Shown here: positions 1 through 8,687 of the stretch, piece after piece
Numbering within the stretch: the first letter of the stretch is position 1
Layout: each line of letters opens with the position of its first letter
Assembly (NCBI GenBank): GCA_017522105.1
Contig: JAFXAA010000018.1
Span: 34,983 to 98,982 of the forward strand
Source of the DNA: Bacteroidales bacterium
GTDB lineage: Bacteria > Bacteroidota > Bacteroidia > Bacteroidales > P3
Length of the DNA: 64,000 nucleotides
Direction of reading: 5' to 3'
Position numbers and translations under genes: made by a program
The notes under the pieces: generated by a model
The model's input: only the letters and a program-made list of their open reading frames with translations
Databases searched by the model: none
What the model was told of the DNA's origin: nothing

Positions 1-333
1 ATCGGCGCCATCCGCGATGCCAAGTTCGGCCACCAGATATTCTTCGGCCTTGGCGGCATCTTCATTGAGGTGCTGAAGGACGTGCAGAGCGCCCTGGCAC
101 CCATCACCGCCGCCGAAGCCAAGGAGATGCTCAAGCAGCTCAAGGGCTACAAGATACTGGAAGGCGTGCGTGGCCAGGAGGGTGTCAACCTCGACCTCTA
201 TGCCGACCAGATTGCCCGCGTCAGCGCCCTGGTGCAGACCGCTCCCGAGATTGCGGAGATGGACCTCAACCCGCTGCTTGGCAACCCGCGCTATGTCACG
301 GCCGTGGACGCCCGTATTCGTCTGGAAAAATAA
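1..333 (+). CDS. ADP-forming acetyl-CoA synthetase / acyl-CoA synthetase, C-terminal fragment (gene enters from the left edge)
   Basis: The frame is open from the first base to a TAA at 331-333, so only the last 110 residues are in the window. They read as the end of the ATP-grasp (beta) part of NDP-forming acyl-CoA synthetases: a glycine-rich GLGGIFIEVLKD strand, then a KGYKILEGVRG segment, then EMDLNPLL, which is typical of the metal/nucleotide site of this fold. The family makes acetate plus ATP from acetyl-CoA, ADP and phosphate in the cytoplasm. The start and the CoA-binding domain are outside the window, so fusion state and substrate cannot be judged. The next gene starts 5 bases downstream. 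Confidence 0.8.
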   Translation: MGAIRDAKFGHQIFFGLGGIFIEVLKDVQSALAPITAAEAKEMLKQLKGYKILEGVRGQEGVNLDLYADQIARVSALVQTAPEIAEMDLNPLLGNPRYVTAVDARIRLEK

Positions 334-338
334 ACATT

Positions 339-1055
339 ATGAAAAAGACTATAGCTCTCACGGTGCTCGCCGCCGCACTGGCTCTGGCCGGTGCGGGGCG
401 TGCACAGGTGCTCGTCAATGCTGGTTTCATCAACAAGAACGCCAGCGTGATAACCACGAAGGTCTCCAACGACTCCACCTACAGCGGCTGGCAGAACATC
501 GGCAAGGGCTTCTATGTGGGCTTTGGCTATAACTTCGATATCTGGAAAGGTATAGGTGTGGCCCCCGCAGTGTACTTCAACTACGGCAAGCATTCGGAGG
601 CCTACAGCGAGACTTTCGGCGGTGTGGACTACAACTACACTGCCTGGCTCAAGACCATGGACCTCAACATCCCGCTGCTGATCACCTACAAGTACGAGTT
701 CTGGTATGACCTGCTTGTCGGGTCGGTCTACGTGGGACCGGTGTTCCAGATGGGGCTCTCCTCGAAGGGCGAGCGGGTGCGCACCGTGCTCGACGAAGTG
801 GAGGCCACACCGTTGGACTACTATGCCGCCGACAGCAACGGCTGGACGAAGCACACCAAGTATGACCTTGGCATCATGATTGGCACTGGGTTCCAGGCCT
901 ATGGTGCGCGCTTCGACATTGGCTACACCTTCGGCATACTGGAACGTTCGGGCGAAGGCATCAAGGACGGCAAGTACGAGTCAATAATCATGGGCCAGTT
1001 CTTCGTGGGCCTTGGCTATAGTTTCGACCCATTCCCAAAACGTAGAAAACGTTAA
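339..1055 (+). CDS. outer-membrane beta-barrel protein (PorT/OmpW-like size)
   Basis: 238 residues. An N-terminal signal peptide (MKKTIALTVLAAALALAG, cleavage probably after GRA before Q) is followed by alternating aromatic/polar segments typical of a small beta barrel (GFYVGFGYNF, YDLGIMIGTGFQ, FFVGLGYSF). The barrel-like end is GLGYSF; the last nine residues, DPFPKRRKR, are basic and unlike a normal barrel terminus, and read into DNA next to a rearranged second barrel gene. The stop may therefore have moved because of that rearrangement. No specific substrate can be named. Starts 5 bases after the acyl-CoA synthetase, but codes for an unrelated envelope function. Confidence 0.7.
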   Translation: MKKTIALTVLAAALALAGAGRAQVLVNAGFINKNASVITTKVSNDSTYSGWQNIGKGFYVGFGYNFDIWKGIGVAPAVYFNYGKHSEAYSETFGGVDYNYTAWLKTMDLNIPLLITYKYEFWYDLLVGSVYVGPVFQMGLSSKGERVRTVLDEVEATPLDYYAADSNGWTKHTKYDLGIMIGTGFQAYGARFDIGYTFGILERSGEGIKDGKYESIIMGQFFVGLGYSFDPFPKRRKR

Positions 1056-1077
1056 AGAAACATTTACAGCAACTAAA

Positions 1078-1164
1078 TCAACACACGACGCTGAGCTGTG
1101 CATTGGCATTGCCAGCGACGAGAAGGGCTGCTGCCACTGCAACAAAAGAGAAAATCTTTTTCAT
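1078..1164 (-). pseudogene. inverted signal-peptide fragment of an outer-membrane protein
   Basis: On the minus strand a 28-residue frame begins at 1164 with MKKIFSFVAVAAALLVAG, continues NANAQLSVVC and stops. It is a textbook Bacteroidota signal peptide (basic start, hydrophobic core, ANA-Q cleavage site) with almost no mature protein. It lies head to head with a barrel C-terminus encoded on the other strand immediately to its right. I infer a local inversion of the 5' end of one gene. Confidence 0.6.
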
Positions 1165-1326
1165 CGGTCGCGCTTCGACCTTGGGCTGAACTTCGGCGCC
1201 GGAGTGCACTTCAACGCCTTCCGTGTGGAGGTTGGCTACAACCTCGGCCTGCTCGACATCGACAACAGCAAGGAATACACCACCAACAGCAACCACGTCT
1301 ATGTGGGTGTGGGTTTCGCCTTCTAA
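1165..1326 (+). pseudogene. C-terminal fragment of an outer-membrane beta-barrel protein
   Basis: The plus-strand frame ending with TAA at 1324-1326 reads as two or three barrel strands: RFDLGLNFGAGVHF, FRVEVGYNLGLL and a final VYVGVGFAF with the usual terminal Phe. It has no start or signal peptide of its own on this strand; upstream in the same frame is unrelated sequence. The missing N-terminus lies inverted directly upstream (1078-1164). Re-inverting roughly 1081-1164 would place a signal peptide ahead of this segment, but the product would still be only about 80 residues, so a middle part also seems lost. Confidence 0.6.
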
Positions 1327-1346
1327 GGTAGTAACCTTGTAAAAGA

Positions 1347-1379
1347 AGAAAGCCCGGAGTGTGATGCTTCGGGCTTTCT
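1347..1379. terminator. hairpin terminator between convergent genes
   Basis: A 13-bp stem (AGAAAGCCCGGAG with CTTCGGGCTTTCT, one mismatch) closes a loop of about 7 bases and is followed by a T-rich stretch. It sits between the plus-strand barrel remnant and the minus-strand gmhB-like gene, and could serve both directions. Confidence 0.75.
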
Positions 1380-1395
1380 CTTATTTGTTTGTGTA

Positions 1396-1908
1396 TTAAA
1401 GAGAGCGTGCGAAGTCGAGCAGGGTGGGGTAGCGAAGATCCACGAGCTGGGGTTCGTCGTGCCACACGTCGCTGTTGTCGCCCACCAGCACAGTCTTCAT
1501 GCCGGCCCGTTTGCCGAAGAGCATGTCTGTGCGGCTGTCGCCGACCATCACACTGTCCTTGAGGCGCAGACCCGGCCATTCGCGGCGTGCCTGCAGGGCC
1601 ATGCCTATGTTTGGCTTGCGGCGGAAGCTGTGGGCGCTCTCCAATTCTGGACAGTAGTAGATGGCATCAATACCTTTAGCCGCATGCTGCAGCTTGGAGT
1701 GCACGTCGGAGAGGTCCTTTTCTGTCATCAAACCTTTGCCTATGCCCTGTTGGTTGGTTACAACCAGTATGGGGCTGTAGTGCAGTCGCAGCAAGGCCAA
1801 TGCCTCCGCCGTGCCCGGCAGCAGCACCAGTTCGTCGGGGCTTTTCACGTAGTCGTTGCGACGCAGCACGTTGAGCACCCCGTCGCGGTCAAGGAACAGA
1901 GCTTTCAT
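1396..1908 (-). CDS. gmhB: D-glycero-D-manno-heptose 1,7-bisphosphate phosphatase (HAD family)
   Basis: 170 residues, usual length for GmhB. HAD motif I is at the very N-terminus (LDRDGVLN), motif II is the VTNQQG segment, and the final acidic motif is VGDSRTDMLFGKRAG. GmhB removes the 7-phosphate (C7) from heptose bisphosphate. Known GmhB proteins carry a CxH/CxC zinc loop; here only a reduced version (YYCPELESAHSF) is visible, so metal binding is uncertain. The start overlaps the stop of the nucleotidyltransferase by 4 bases; it is the last gene of the heptose operon and is followed by a terminator. Confidence 0.85.
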   Translation of the reverse strand: MKALFLDRDGVLNVLRRNDYVKSPDELVLLPGTAEALALLRLHYSPILVVTNQQGIGKGLMTEKDLSDVHSKLQHAAKGIDAIYYCPELESAHSFRRKPNIGMALQARREWPGLRLKDSVMVGDSRTDMLFGKRAGMKTVLVGDNSDVWHDEPQLVDLRYPTLLDFARSL

Positions 1909-2603
1909 AGTTGCGGCAACTCTTTTTGTGCGCGCCGGTAATCCTCTGGCACGCCGATGTCTATGAAGTAGGCGTTGTCGGCATAGGCGAAGAAGGCTTC
2001 TGCCGTATGCTGACGCTGCATGATGTCTTTCTCGAAAGAAAACGGTGTACCCACGTTATGGCCTGCAAGCAGAGTGGTGTCTATCTGGTAAATGCCGCCG
2101 TTGATGAGCCCCGGCCCTGTGGATGGGTCTTTCTCGCGGAAGCGTATGACGCGCCCTGTGTCGTCGGTCTCCACAGCGCCGTAGCGTCCGGCATCGTCCA
2201 CGTCGCGCAGCACTATGGCCAGCCGGGTGGCCTTGGCAGCGGCGAAAAGGCGCAGGCGTCCGAGGTCGGCAAGGAAGAGGGTGTCGCCGTTGAGCACGGT
2301 GACGCTCGTGTCGTGACAATGCTGCATGGCGTTGACTATGGCGCCGCCGGTGCCCAGCGGCGAGGTCTCGCGGGCATAGCTCAGCGCCATGCCGTTGTAG
2401 GCGGTGCCGAAGTGGCTCTCGATGACCTCGTGCATATAGCCTGTGGCGAGCACCACATGCGTGTAGCCCTGGCGCGCCAGCGCGTCGAGCACATAGTGCA
2501 GGAATGGCTTGCCGGCCACCGGCGCCATGGGCTTGGGCACATCGCTCACCACATGGCGCAGGCGTGTGCCGAAACCGCCCGCCAGTATGATGGCTTCGCT
2601 CAT
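1905..2603 (-). CDS. hddC: D-glycero-alpha-D-manno-heptose 1-phosphate guanylyltransferase (HddC-like)
   Basis: 232 residues. The N-terminus is the nucleotidyltransferase signature AIILAGGFGTRLRHVV followed by PKPMAPVAGKPFL; a DTLFLADLGR metal-site region (NGDTLFLAD) and a late INGGIYQID motif complete the fold. By itself the sequence could be any sugar-1-phosphate nucleotidyltransferase; the HddC assignment rests on its position between gmhA and gmhB with an hddA-type kinase in the same operon, the arrangement of the GDP-heptose pathway. Overlaps gmhA upstream and gmhB downstream by 4 bases each. Confidence 0.8.
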   Translation of the reverse strand: MSEAIILAGGFGTRLRHVVSDVPKPMAPVAGKPFLHYVLDALARQGYTHVVLATGYMHEVIESHFGTAYNGMALSYARETSPLGTGGAIVNAMQHCHDTSVTVLNGDTLFLADLGRLRLFAAAKATRLAIVLRDVDDAGRYGAVETDDTGRVIRFREKDPSTGPGLINGGIYQIDTTLLAGHNVGTPFSFEKDIMQRQHTAEAFFAYADNAYFIDIGVPEDYRRAQKELPQL

Positions 2604-3172
2604 TTGAACATCGCTGTTTCCACCAGCTCGCAGATGATGTGTCCGAGCATGATGTGGCTCTCCTGTATGCGCGGGGTGTCGGTGCTGGGCACGTTGAGCA
2701 GCAGGCCTCCGCAGTCTTTCATCTTGCCGCCTGTGGCGCCGGTGAGCGACACGATGTCTATGCCCATCTCCTGTGCCGCCTTGTAGGCTTCCAGAATGTT
2801 GCGGCTGTTGCCGCTGGTGGAGATGCCCACGAGCACGTCGCCGCGGTGGCCGGTGCCGCGCAGCAGTCGGGCGAAGATGTACTCATAGCCGTAGTCGTTG
2901 CCCACAGCGGTGAGGTAGCTTGTGTTGCAATGCAGCGCCTCGGCGTTGAGGGGCGGACGGTCGAAGTAGAAGCGTCCGCTGAGTTCCGCCGCCAGATGCT
3001 GTGCGTCGGCAGCCGAACCCCCGTTGCCGCAGAAGTGGATCTTGCCCCCGTTGCGGAGGCTGCGTTCTATGAGTGCCGCCGCTTCAGCCACACGTTGCAT
3101 CAGCCCTTCATCGGCCAGTATTGCTTGCTTTACGGCGATGCTCTGTTCTATTGATTGCTGTATTCTGTCCAT
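2600..3172 (-). CDS. gmhA: sedoheptulose 7-phosphate isomerase
   Basis: 190 residues, the family's usual size. SIS-domain protein with the GmhA signature FCGNGGSAADAQHLAAELSG and the second sugar-phosphate loop VGISTSGNSRNIL. It converts sedoheptulose 7-phosphate to D-glycero-D-manno-heptose 7-phosphate, the first step of nucleotide-heptose synthesis, in the cytoplasm. It lies 6 bases after the kinase gene and overlaps hddC by 4 bases. Confidence 0.92.
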   Translation of the reverse strand: MDRIQQSIEQSIAVKQAILADEGLMQRVAEAAALIERSLRNGGKIHFCGNGGSAADAQHLAAELSGRFYFDRPPLNAEALHCNTSYLTAVGNDYGYEYIFARLLRGTGHRGDVLVGISTSGNSRNILEAYKAAQEMGIDIVSLTGATGGKMKDCGGLLLNVPSTDTPRIQESHIMLGHIICELVETAMFK

Positions 3173-3178
3173 GTGTCA

Positions 3179-4201
3179 CTATTGTATTGTCCAGGTCTTC
3201 AGGCCTTCGCTTGTGAAGTCATAGCGTTTTGTCTCGCCGCCGAACCGGGCGAGGGCCTCGCGCACGGCGAAGCGTGTCAGCCCCGGGCAGTAGAAGAACA
3301 TGAATCCGCCGCCGCCGGCGCCGCTGATCTTGCCGCCCGAGGCCCCGGCGGCCATGGCGGCGTCGTAGATGGCGTCGATGCGGGCGTTGCTGACGCTTTT
3401 GGCCATCTGTTTCTTGTGCTGCCACCCGAAGTTCAGTATCTCGCCGATCTCGCCCACATGCCCCTTGAGCAGGGCTTCTTTCATCTGCTGCGCCTGCTCC
3501 TTGAGGCGGTGCATGCTCTCTATGCTTGCCGTGTTCTTGGCCTTGACGTTCTGCTGCTGCTCCTTGATGATGTCGGCGCTGACGTGCGAGGTGTCCGTCC
3601 AGTAGAGCAGCAGGTTGTGGTTGAGCTCGTCGATGTACTGCTGCCTTACGCGCAGCGGGTTGACAATCACGTTGTCGCCCTTGAACTCCATGTAGTTGAA
3701 GCCGCCGAAGGTGGCCGCATACTGGTCCTGCTTGCCACCGGCGAGGCCGAGGTCCACGCGCTCTATCTCGTAGGCCAGGCGTGCTATGTCGTATTCGCCC
3801 AGCGGCAGCTTGAGCCACTCCACGTAGGCGCCGAGGATGCTCACCACCAGCGTCGACGAGGTGCCCAGGCCGCTCCCCGCGGGGGCGTCGACGAAGGAGG
3901 CTATGCGCAGCGACAGCGGACGGTGCGTGAACTGGCGCACGATGCGGTTGTACACCCCCTTGTGCAGCACGAAGTATCCGTCGGTGTCCACTTCCGAGGC
4001 GTTCTCATACACCTCGCGCAACCCCTTGTCCGGGGCGAGGAATTCCACGCGCTCGTCGTCGGTGGGCTCTATGGTCGTGTAGGCCGCCATGCTGATGGTG
4101 GCGTTGAGGATGGCCCCACCGTAGAGGTCGCTGTAGGGGCTCACGTCGGTGCCGCCGCCGGCCAGGCCCAGCCTCAGCGGCGCTTTGCTTCTGATAGTCA
4201 T
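3179..4201 (-). CDS. hddA: D-glycero-alpha-D-manno-heptose 7-phosphate kinase (GHMP family)
   Basis: 340 residues. GHMP kinase layout: N-terminal APLRLGLAGGGTDVSPY (substrate strand), ATP loop DAPAGSGLGTSST around residue 105, and C-terminal motif KISGAGGGGFMFFY. The GGGTD...Y start is characteristic of HddA/HddA-like heptose and fucose kinases. HddA phosphorylates the alpha anomer at C1, committing to the GDP-activated branch (as opposed to the ADP-heptose branch that uses HldE). Overlaps the upstream glycosyltransferase by 4 bases (4198-4201). Confidence 0.85.
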   Translation of the reverse strand: MTIRSKAPLRLGLAGGGTDVSPYSDLYGGAILNATISMAAYTTIEPTDDERVEFLAPDKGLREVYENASEVDTDGYFVLHKGVYNRIVRQFTHRPLSLRIASFVDAPAGSGLGTSSTLVVSILGAYVEWLKLPLGEYDIARLAYEIERVDLGLAGGKQDQYAATFGGFNYMEFKGDNVIVNPLRVRQQYIDELNHNLLLYWTDTSHVSADIIKEQQQNVKAKNTASIESMHRLKEQAQQMKEALLKGHVGEIGEILNFGWQHKKQMAKSVSNARIDAIYDAAMAAGASGGKISGAGGGGFMFFYCPGLTRFAVREALARFGGETKRYDFTSEGLKTWTIQ

Positions 4202-5328
4202 TGTCTGCTTATGTTGTCTATAGCCTCGGTCATCTTGTCCCAGGCGTATTTCTTCTTCTCCTCGCGGCAGCCTTCGGTGAGGCGTGCCGCCCAGTCTTCG
4301 GTGTAGTAGCGCACCAGCGCGTCGGCAATCTGCTGCGCGTCGGGCTCCACCACGAAGCCCACCTTCCCGTCGGGCACAATCTCCGGCAGTCCGCCGACGT
4401 TGGTCACCAGCATGGGCTTCTCGAAGTGGAAGGCTATCTGCGTCACGCCGCTCTGCGTGGCGCTCTTGTAGGGCTGCGCCACAATGTCTGCGGCGCAGAA
4501 GTAGCGGTTCACCTCGTGGTCGGGGATGAAGTCGGTGTGCAGCGCCACGCGGCTCCCGATGTCGAGCCGCGCTATGAGGTCGTGGTACGGCTTGGCGTCG
4601 CCGTAGAACTCGCCCGCCACAATCAGTTTCACGCCAAGCTTCTCCATCCGCTCGTCGGCCATGGCCTCCAGCAGCAGGTCGAGCCCCTTGTAGTCGCGTA
4701 TGAAGCCGAAGAAGAGCACGTAGCGTCCCTCGGCGGGCAGCCCTATGGCCTTGCGGGCCTCTGTGGCTGGCATCGCGTCGCCGTAGTGGTCGTAGAGGGG
4801 GTGCGGGCAGAAGGCGCGCGGCTTGACTCCTTTGGGGTCGAAGAGGTCGGCGTCGGCAAGCACCGAGCGGCTCATGGCCACCATGCCGTCCACCGAGCGC
4901 ACGAAATACTTAGCGAACAGGCGGTCGCCGGGGCGCTTCTCGTGCGGCACCAGGTTGTCCAGTATGCTGATGCGGCGCAGCCCCTTGCGGCGTGCCGCAC
5001 GGTTCGCCGTGCCCAGGGCCGGCGCCATGAAAGGCAGCCAGAACTTGGTCAGCAGCAGGTCGGGCCGCTGGCGCTTGATGTAGCGGCCGGTGCTGAACCA
5101 GCTGAAGGGATTGACGGCGTTGAGCATGCGCGTGATTTTCAGCCCCTCGGGGGCGGGCTCGTCGCTGTACTGCGTCTTGCCGGGAAAGAGGAACGAGGGG
5201 TACTGCAGCGTGAAGGTGACGATTTCCACCTCGTGCCCCTGCCGTTGGTATTCGCGCGCCAGGCGCTCGTTGAAGGCCGCCAGGCCGCCGCGGTAGGGCC
5301 ATGCCGTGCCCAGTATGATGACTTTCAT
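4198..5328 (-). CDS. GT4-type glycosyltransferase of the heptose operon
   Basis: 376 residues, GT-B fold. The N-terminus MKVIILGTAWPYRGGLAAFN is the acceptor-side Rossmann strand with its glycine loop; the C-terminal half has the GT4 donor motifs, VLFFGFIRDYKGLDLLLEAM, KLIVAGEFYG and EKPMLVTNVGGLPEIV (acidic residue of the E-x7-E region). It is the first gene of the operon that makes GDP-heptose, so it could use that donor for a surface glycan or lipopolysaccharide, but no donor specificity is visible. No predicted membrane segments. Confidence 0.75.
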   Translation of the reverse strand: MKVIILGTAWPYRGGLAAFNERLAREYQRQGHEVEIVTFTLQYPSFLFPGKTQYSDEPAPEGLKITRMLNAVNPFSWFSTGRYIKRQRPDLLLTKFWLPFMAPALGTANRAARRKGLRRISILDNLVPHEKRPGDRLFAKYFVRSVDGMVAMSRSVLADADLFDPKGVKPRAFCPHPLYDHYGDAMPATEARKAIGLPAEGRYVLFFGFIRDYKGLDLLLEAMADERMEKLGVKLIVAGEFYGDAKPYHDLIARLDIGSRVALHTDFIPDHEVNRYFCAADIVAQPYKSATQSGVTQIAFHFEKPMLVTNVGGLPEIVPDGKVGFVVEPDAQQIADALVRYYTEDWAARLTEGCREEKKKYAWDKMTEAIDNISRQ

Positions 5329-5442
5329 TTCTGTACTCTTTTTGCCATCTCTAACGCAACGCCGCCTTTATTATTGTGTACCCACGCAAATTATTCCGCG
5401 TGCGTTGTAAAATGCAACGTTTCCTCGCGGCATTCCCTCCGC

Positions 5443-5603
5443 CTCCCCTACGGAGCCCCTACGGCATTTCTTCCGCCGTTGGGCGTAGTTCCGTCGCCTC
5501 CGCGACGGCACTTCTTCAGTAGTTCTTCAGTAGTTCTTCAGTGTTTGACTGAAGAACTACTGAAGAACTACTGAAGAAATGCCGTAGGGGCTCCGTAGGG
5601 GAG
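5443..5603. repeat. palindromic intergenic repeat, family 1, copy A
   Basis: Outer arms 5443-5472 and 5574-5603 are a perfect 30-bp inverted repeat. Inside them a second perfect 31-bp stem (5512-5542 with 5548-5578) made of TTCTTCAGTAG units closes a 5-base loop GTTTG. Between the left arms lies a small hairpin (CCGTCGC, 5491-5497, with GCGACGG, 5502-5508). Together these form a branched structure. Near-identical sequence recurs at 20155 (reverse orientation) and 63888. It occupies most of the gap between the divergent glycosyltransferase and sufB genes. Confidence 0.9.
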
Positions 5604-5701
5604 CCGTGCCGACGGCGATGCAAAAACGCTGTTTTGCACCGTCAGGTGTTGTTTTGTTTCGTTTTTGGCAGAAAGAAGTTCCGCATGTCGGACTTTTTTT
5701 G

Positions 5702-5709
5702 TATCTTTG
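5702..5709 (+). promoter_or_regulatory. Bacteroidota -7 box of sufB
   Basis: TATCTTTG, matching TAnnTTTG, 28 bases before the chosen sufB start. No good TTTG is seen at the expected upstream distance, so the -33 part is weak. Confidence 0.55.
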
Positions 5710-5737
5710 CATTGCGATTTATAGTATATATATTACA

Positions 5738-7197
<1,460 letters not shown>

Positions 7198-7201
<4 letters not shown>

Positions 7202-7734
7202 AGAAACTGACAACAGATGAGATGCACCGGCTGACGGTGGAGGAGTTTCGCGAGAGCGAGAAGCTGCCGCTGACGGTAGTGCTGGACAATGTGCGTTCGC
7301 AGAACAACATAGGCTCTGTGTTCCGCACGGCGGACGCCTTCCGGGTGGAGCACATAGCGCTCTGCGGCATCTGCTCCACGCCGCCGCACCGCGAGATACA
7401 CAAGACGGCCCTCGGGGCGGAGGAGAGCGTGGAATGGAGCTACCACGAGGACACGGTGGAGTGTGTCAGAGCCCTGAAAGAACGCGGCTATAAGGTGTAT
7501 GCGGTGGAGATCGCGCACGAGAGCCTTCGGGTCGACGACCTAAAGGCCGTCGCACTCGACAAGGTGGCAATAGTCTTCGGCAACGAGGTTGAGGGGGTGC
7601 AGGAGGAGGTGATGGAGCTGTGCGACGGGGCACTGGAGATACCGCAGGAGGGGACGAAGCACTCGCTGAATGTGAGCTGCGCCGCCGCCATCGTGATATG
7701 GGAGATGTATAAACAGTTAAGAGTTAGGAGTTAA
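7198..7734 (+). CDS. SpoU/TrmH-family RNA 2'-O-methyltransferase
   Basis: 178 residues. SPOUT trefoil-knot motifs in order: [20 protein letters not shown] (motif 1), [19 protein letters not shown] (motif 2, around residue 122) and [19 protein letters not shown] (motif 3). The family methylates ribose 2'-OH of tRNA or rRNA using S-adenosylmethionine; the target cannot be told from sequence. Start overlaps the sufB stop (ATGA). Its last codons (QLRVRS) lie within a short tandem repeat that continues beyond the stop, so the exact C-terminus may be repeat-derived. Confidence 0.85.
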
Positions 7735-7758
7735 GAGTTAGGAGTTAAGTTACGAGTT
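7716..7758. repeat. short tandem repeat across a gene end
   Basis: Direct repeats of GTTAAGAGTTAGGA (about 14 bp, three imperfect units) start inside the last codons of the methyltransferase and run to just before the next start codon. Confidence 0.6.
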
Positions 7759-8121
7759 ATGACAAAAGACGAAAGAATAGAGCATGCAAAAGCTCTGCAC
7801 AAGCAGGGCTGCAACTGCTGCCAGGCGGTGCTGATGGCTTATGCTGACGTGCTGCCGATAAAAGGTGAGGACGCTATGAATGTGGCCGCTCCCTTCGGTC
7901 GTGGTCTGGCGGGCACGAGGGAGGTCTGCGGCTGCGTGAGCGGTATGGCCATGGCATGCGGCCTCACGGGTCACACCGCCGATACCCGCGCGCTGATAGA
8001 GCGCTTCCGCGAAGAGGAGGGCGACATCGTCTGTGGCCGTCTGCTGGCCGCGGGCAAGCGCCCATGCAACACCATGATAGGCGACGCCGCCGGCCTGCTG
8101 GCGGGTGTGATCGACGTTTAA
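7759..8121 (+). CDS. C_GCAxxG_C_C-family redox protein
   Basis: 120 residues. Cysteine pattern of the C_GCAxxG_C_C family: CNCCQAV near residue 18, GRGLAGTREVCGCVSG in the middle and CGRLLAAGKRPCN near the end, seven Cys in all. The family is proposed to be redox active, often next to oxidoreductases; the reaction is unknown. No signal peptide. The central motif has Cys where most members have Ala (CGCVSG instead of CGAVSG). It is followed 14 bases later by an acetyltransferase. Confidence 0.75.
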   Translation: MTKDERIEHAKALHKQGCNCCQAVLMAYADVLPIKGEDAMNVAAPFGRGLAGTREVCGCVSGMAMACGLTGHTADTRALIERFREEEGDIVCGRLLAAGKRPCNTMIGDAAGLLAGVIDV

Positions 8122-8135
8122 CACAGACAAGAACT

Positions 8136-8687
8136 ATGACCAACCTGGAGAAATGCAACGCAGGGGAGGCGTACTCGTTTGCCGACGACGAGCTGATAGC
8201 GCGCAAGACGCGGGCCATCGTGGAATGCGAACGCTTCAACGCCATCGACGGCACCGACTACGAGGCTCAGTATGAGCAGCTGAAGAGGATGCTGGGCTCG
8301 GTGGGCGAGAGGGTGTGGATAGCCAAGACGTTCAACTGCGACTGCGGCAAGAACATACACATAGGCAACGACTTCACGGGCAACCACAACCTCACCGTCC
8401 TCGACATCCGCGAGGTGCGCATCGGCGACCACGTGATGATAGGCCCCGGCACGCTCATCACCACCGTCACCCATCCGCTCGACTACCGCCAGCGGCGCCA
8501 GTATATGGCCGAAGCCCAGCCCGTTGTCATAGAAGACGACGTGTGGATCGGCGGCAACGTCACCGTGCTGCCGGGCGTGACCATAGGGCAGGGCGCTGTG
8601 GTTGCCGCCGGTGCTGTGGTGACGCGCGACGTACCGCCGCAGACGCTGGTGGGCGGCGTGCCGGCCAAGGTGATAAAAACATTGTGA
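8136..8687 (+). CDS. sugar O-acetyltransferase (maltose/galactoside acetyltransferase type)
   Basis: 183 residues from ATG at 8136. The N-terminal MTNLEKCNAGEAYSFADDEL matches the Mac domain of maltose/galactoside acetyltransferases; the rest is a left-handed beta-helix of hexapeptide repeats (IHIGND, VRIGDHVMIGPGTLI, VVIEDDVWIGGNVTV, VTIGQGAVVAAGAVV) ending in GGVPAKVIK. The catalytic His is probably in VTHPLD. Transfers acetyl from acetyl-CoA to a sugar hydroxyl in the cytoplasm. Its stop (TGA) shares one base with the next start (TGATG). Confidence 0.88.
   Translation: MTNLEKCNAGEAYSFADDELIARKTRAIVECERFNAIDGTDYEAQYEQLKRMLGSVGERVWIAKTFNCDCGKNIHIGNDFTGNHNLTVLDIREVRIGDHVMIGPGTLITTVTHPLDYRQRRQYMAEAQPVVIEDDVWIGGNVTVLPGVTIGQGAVVAAGAVVTRDVPPQTLVGGVPAKVIKTL

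Noticed and set aside
5443-5603. Small proteins encoded in the family 1 repeats
   Set aside because: The same open frames appear in every copy because the DNA is repeated; they lack starts with context and would be translated from hairpin sequence only.
5606-5737. Longer SufB starting at 5606
   Set aside because: That start lies in the repeat and upstream of the -7 box; conserved SufB sequence begins after 5738.
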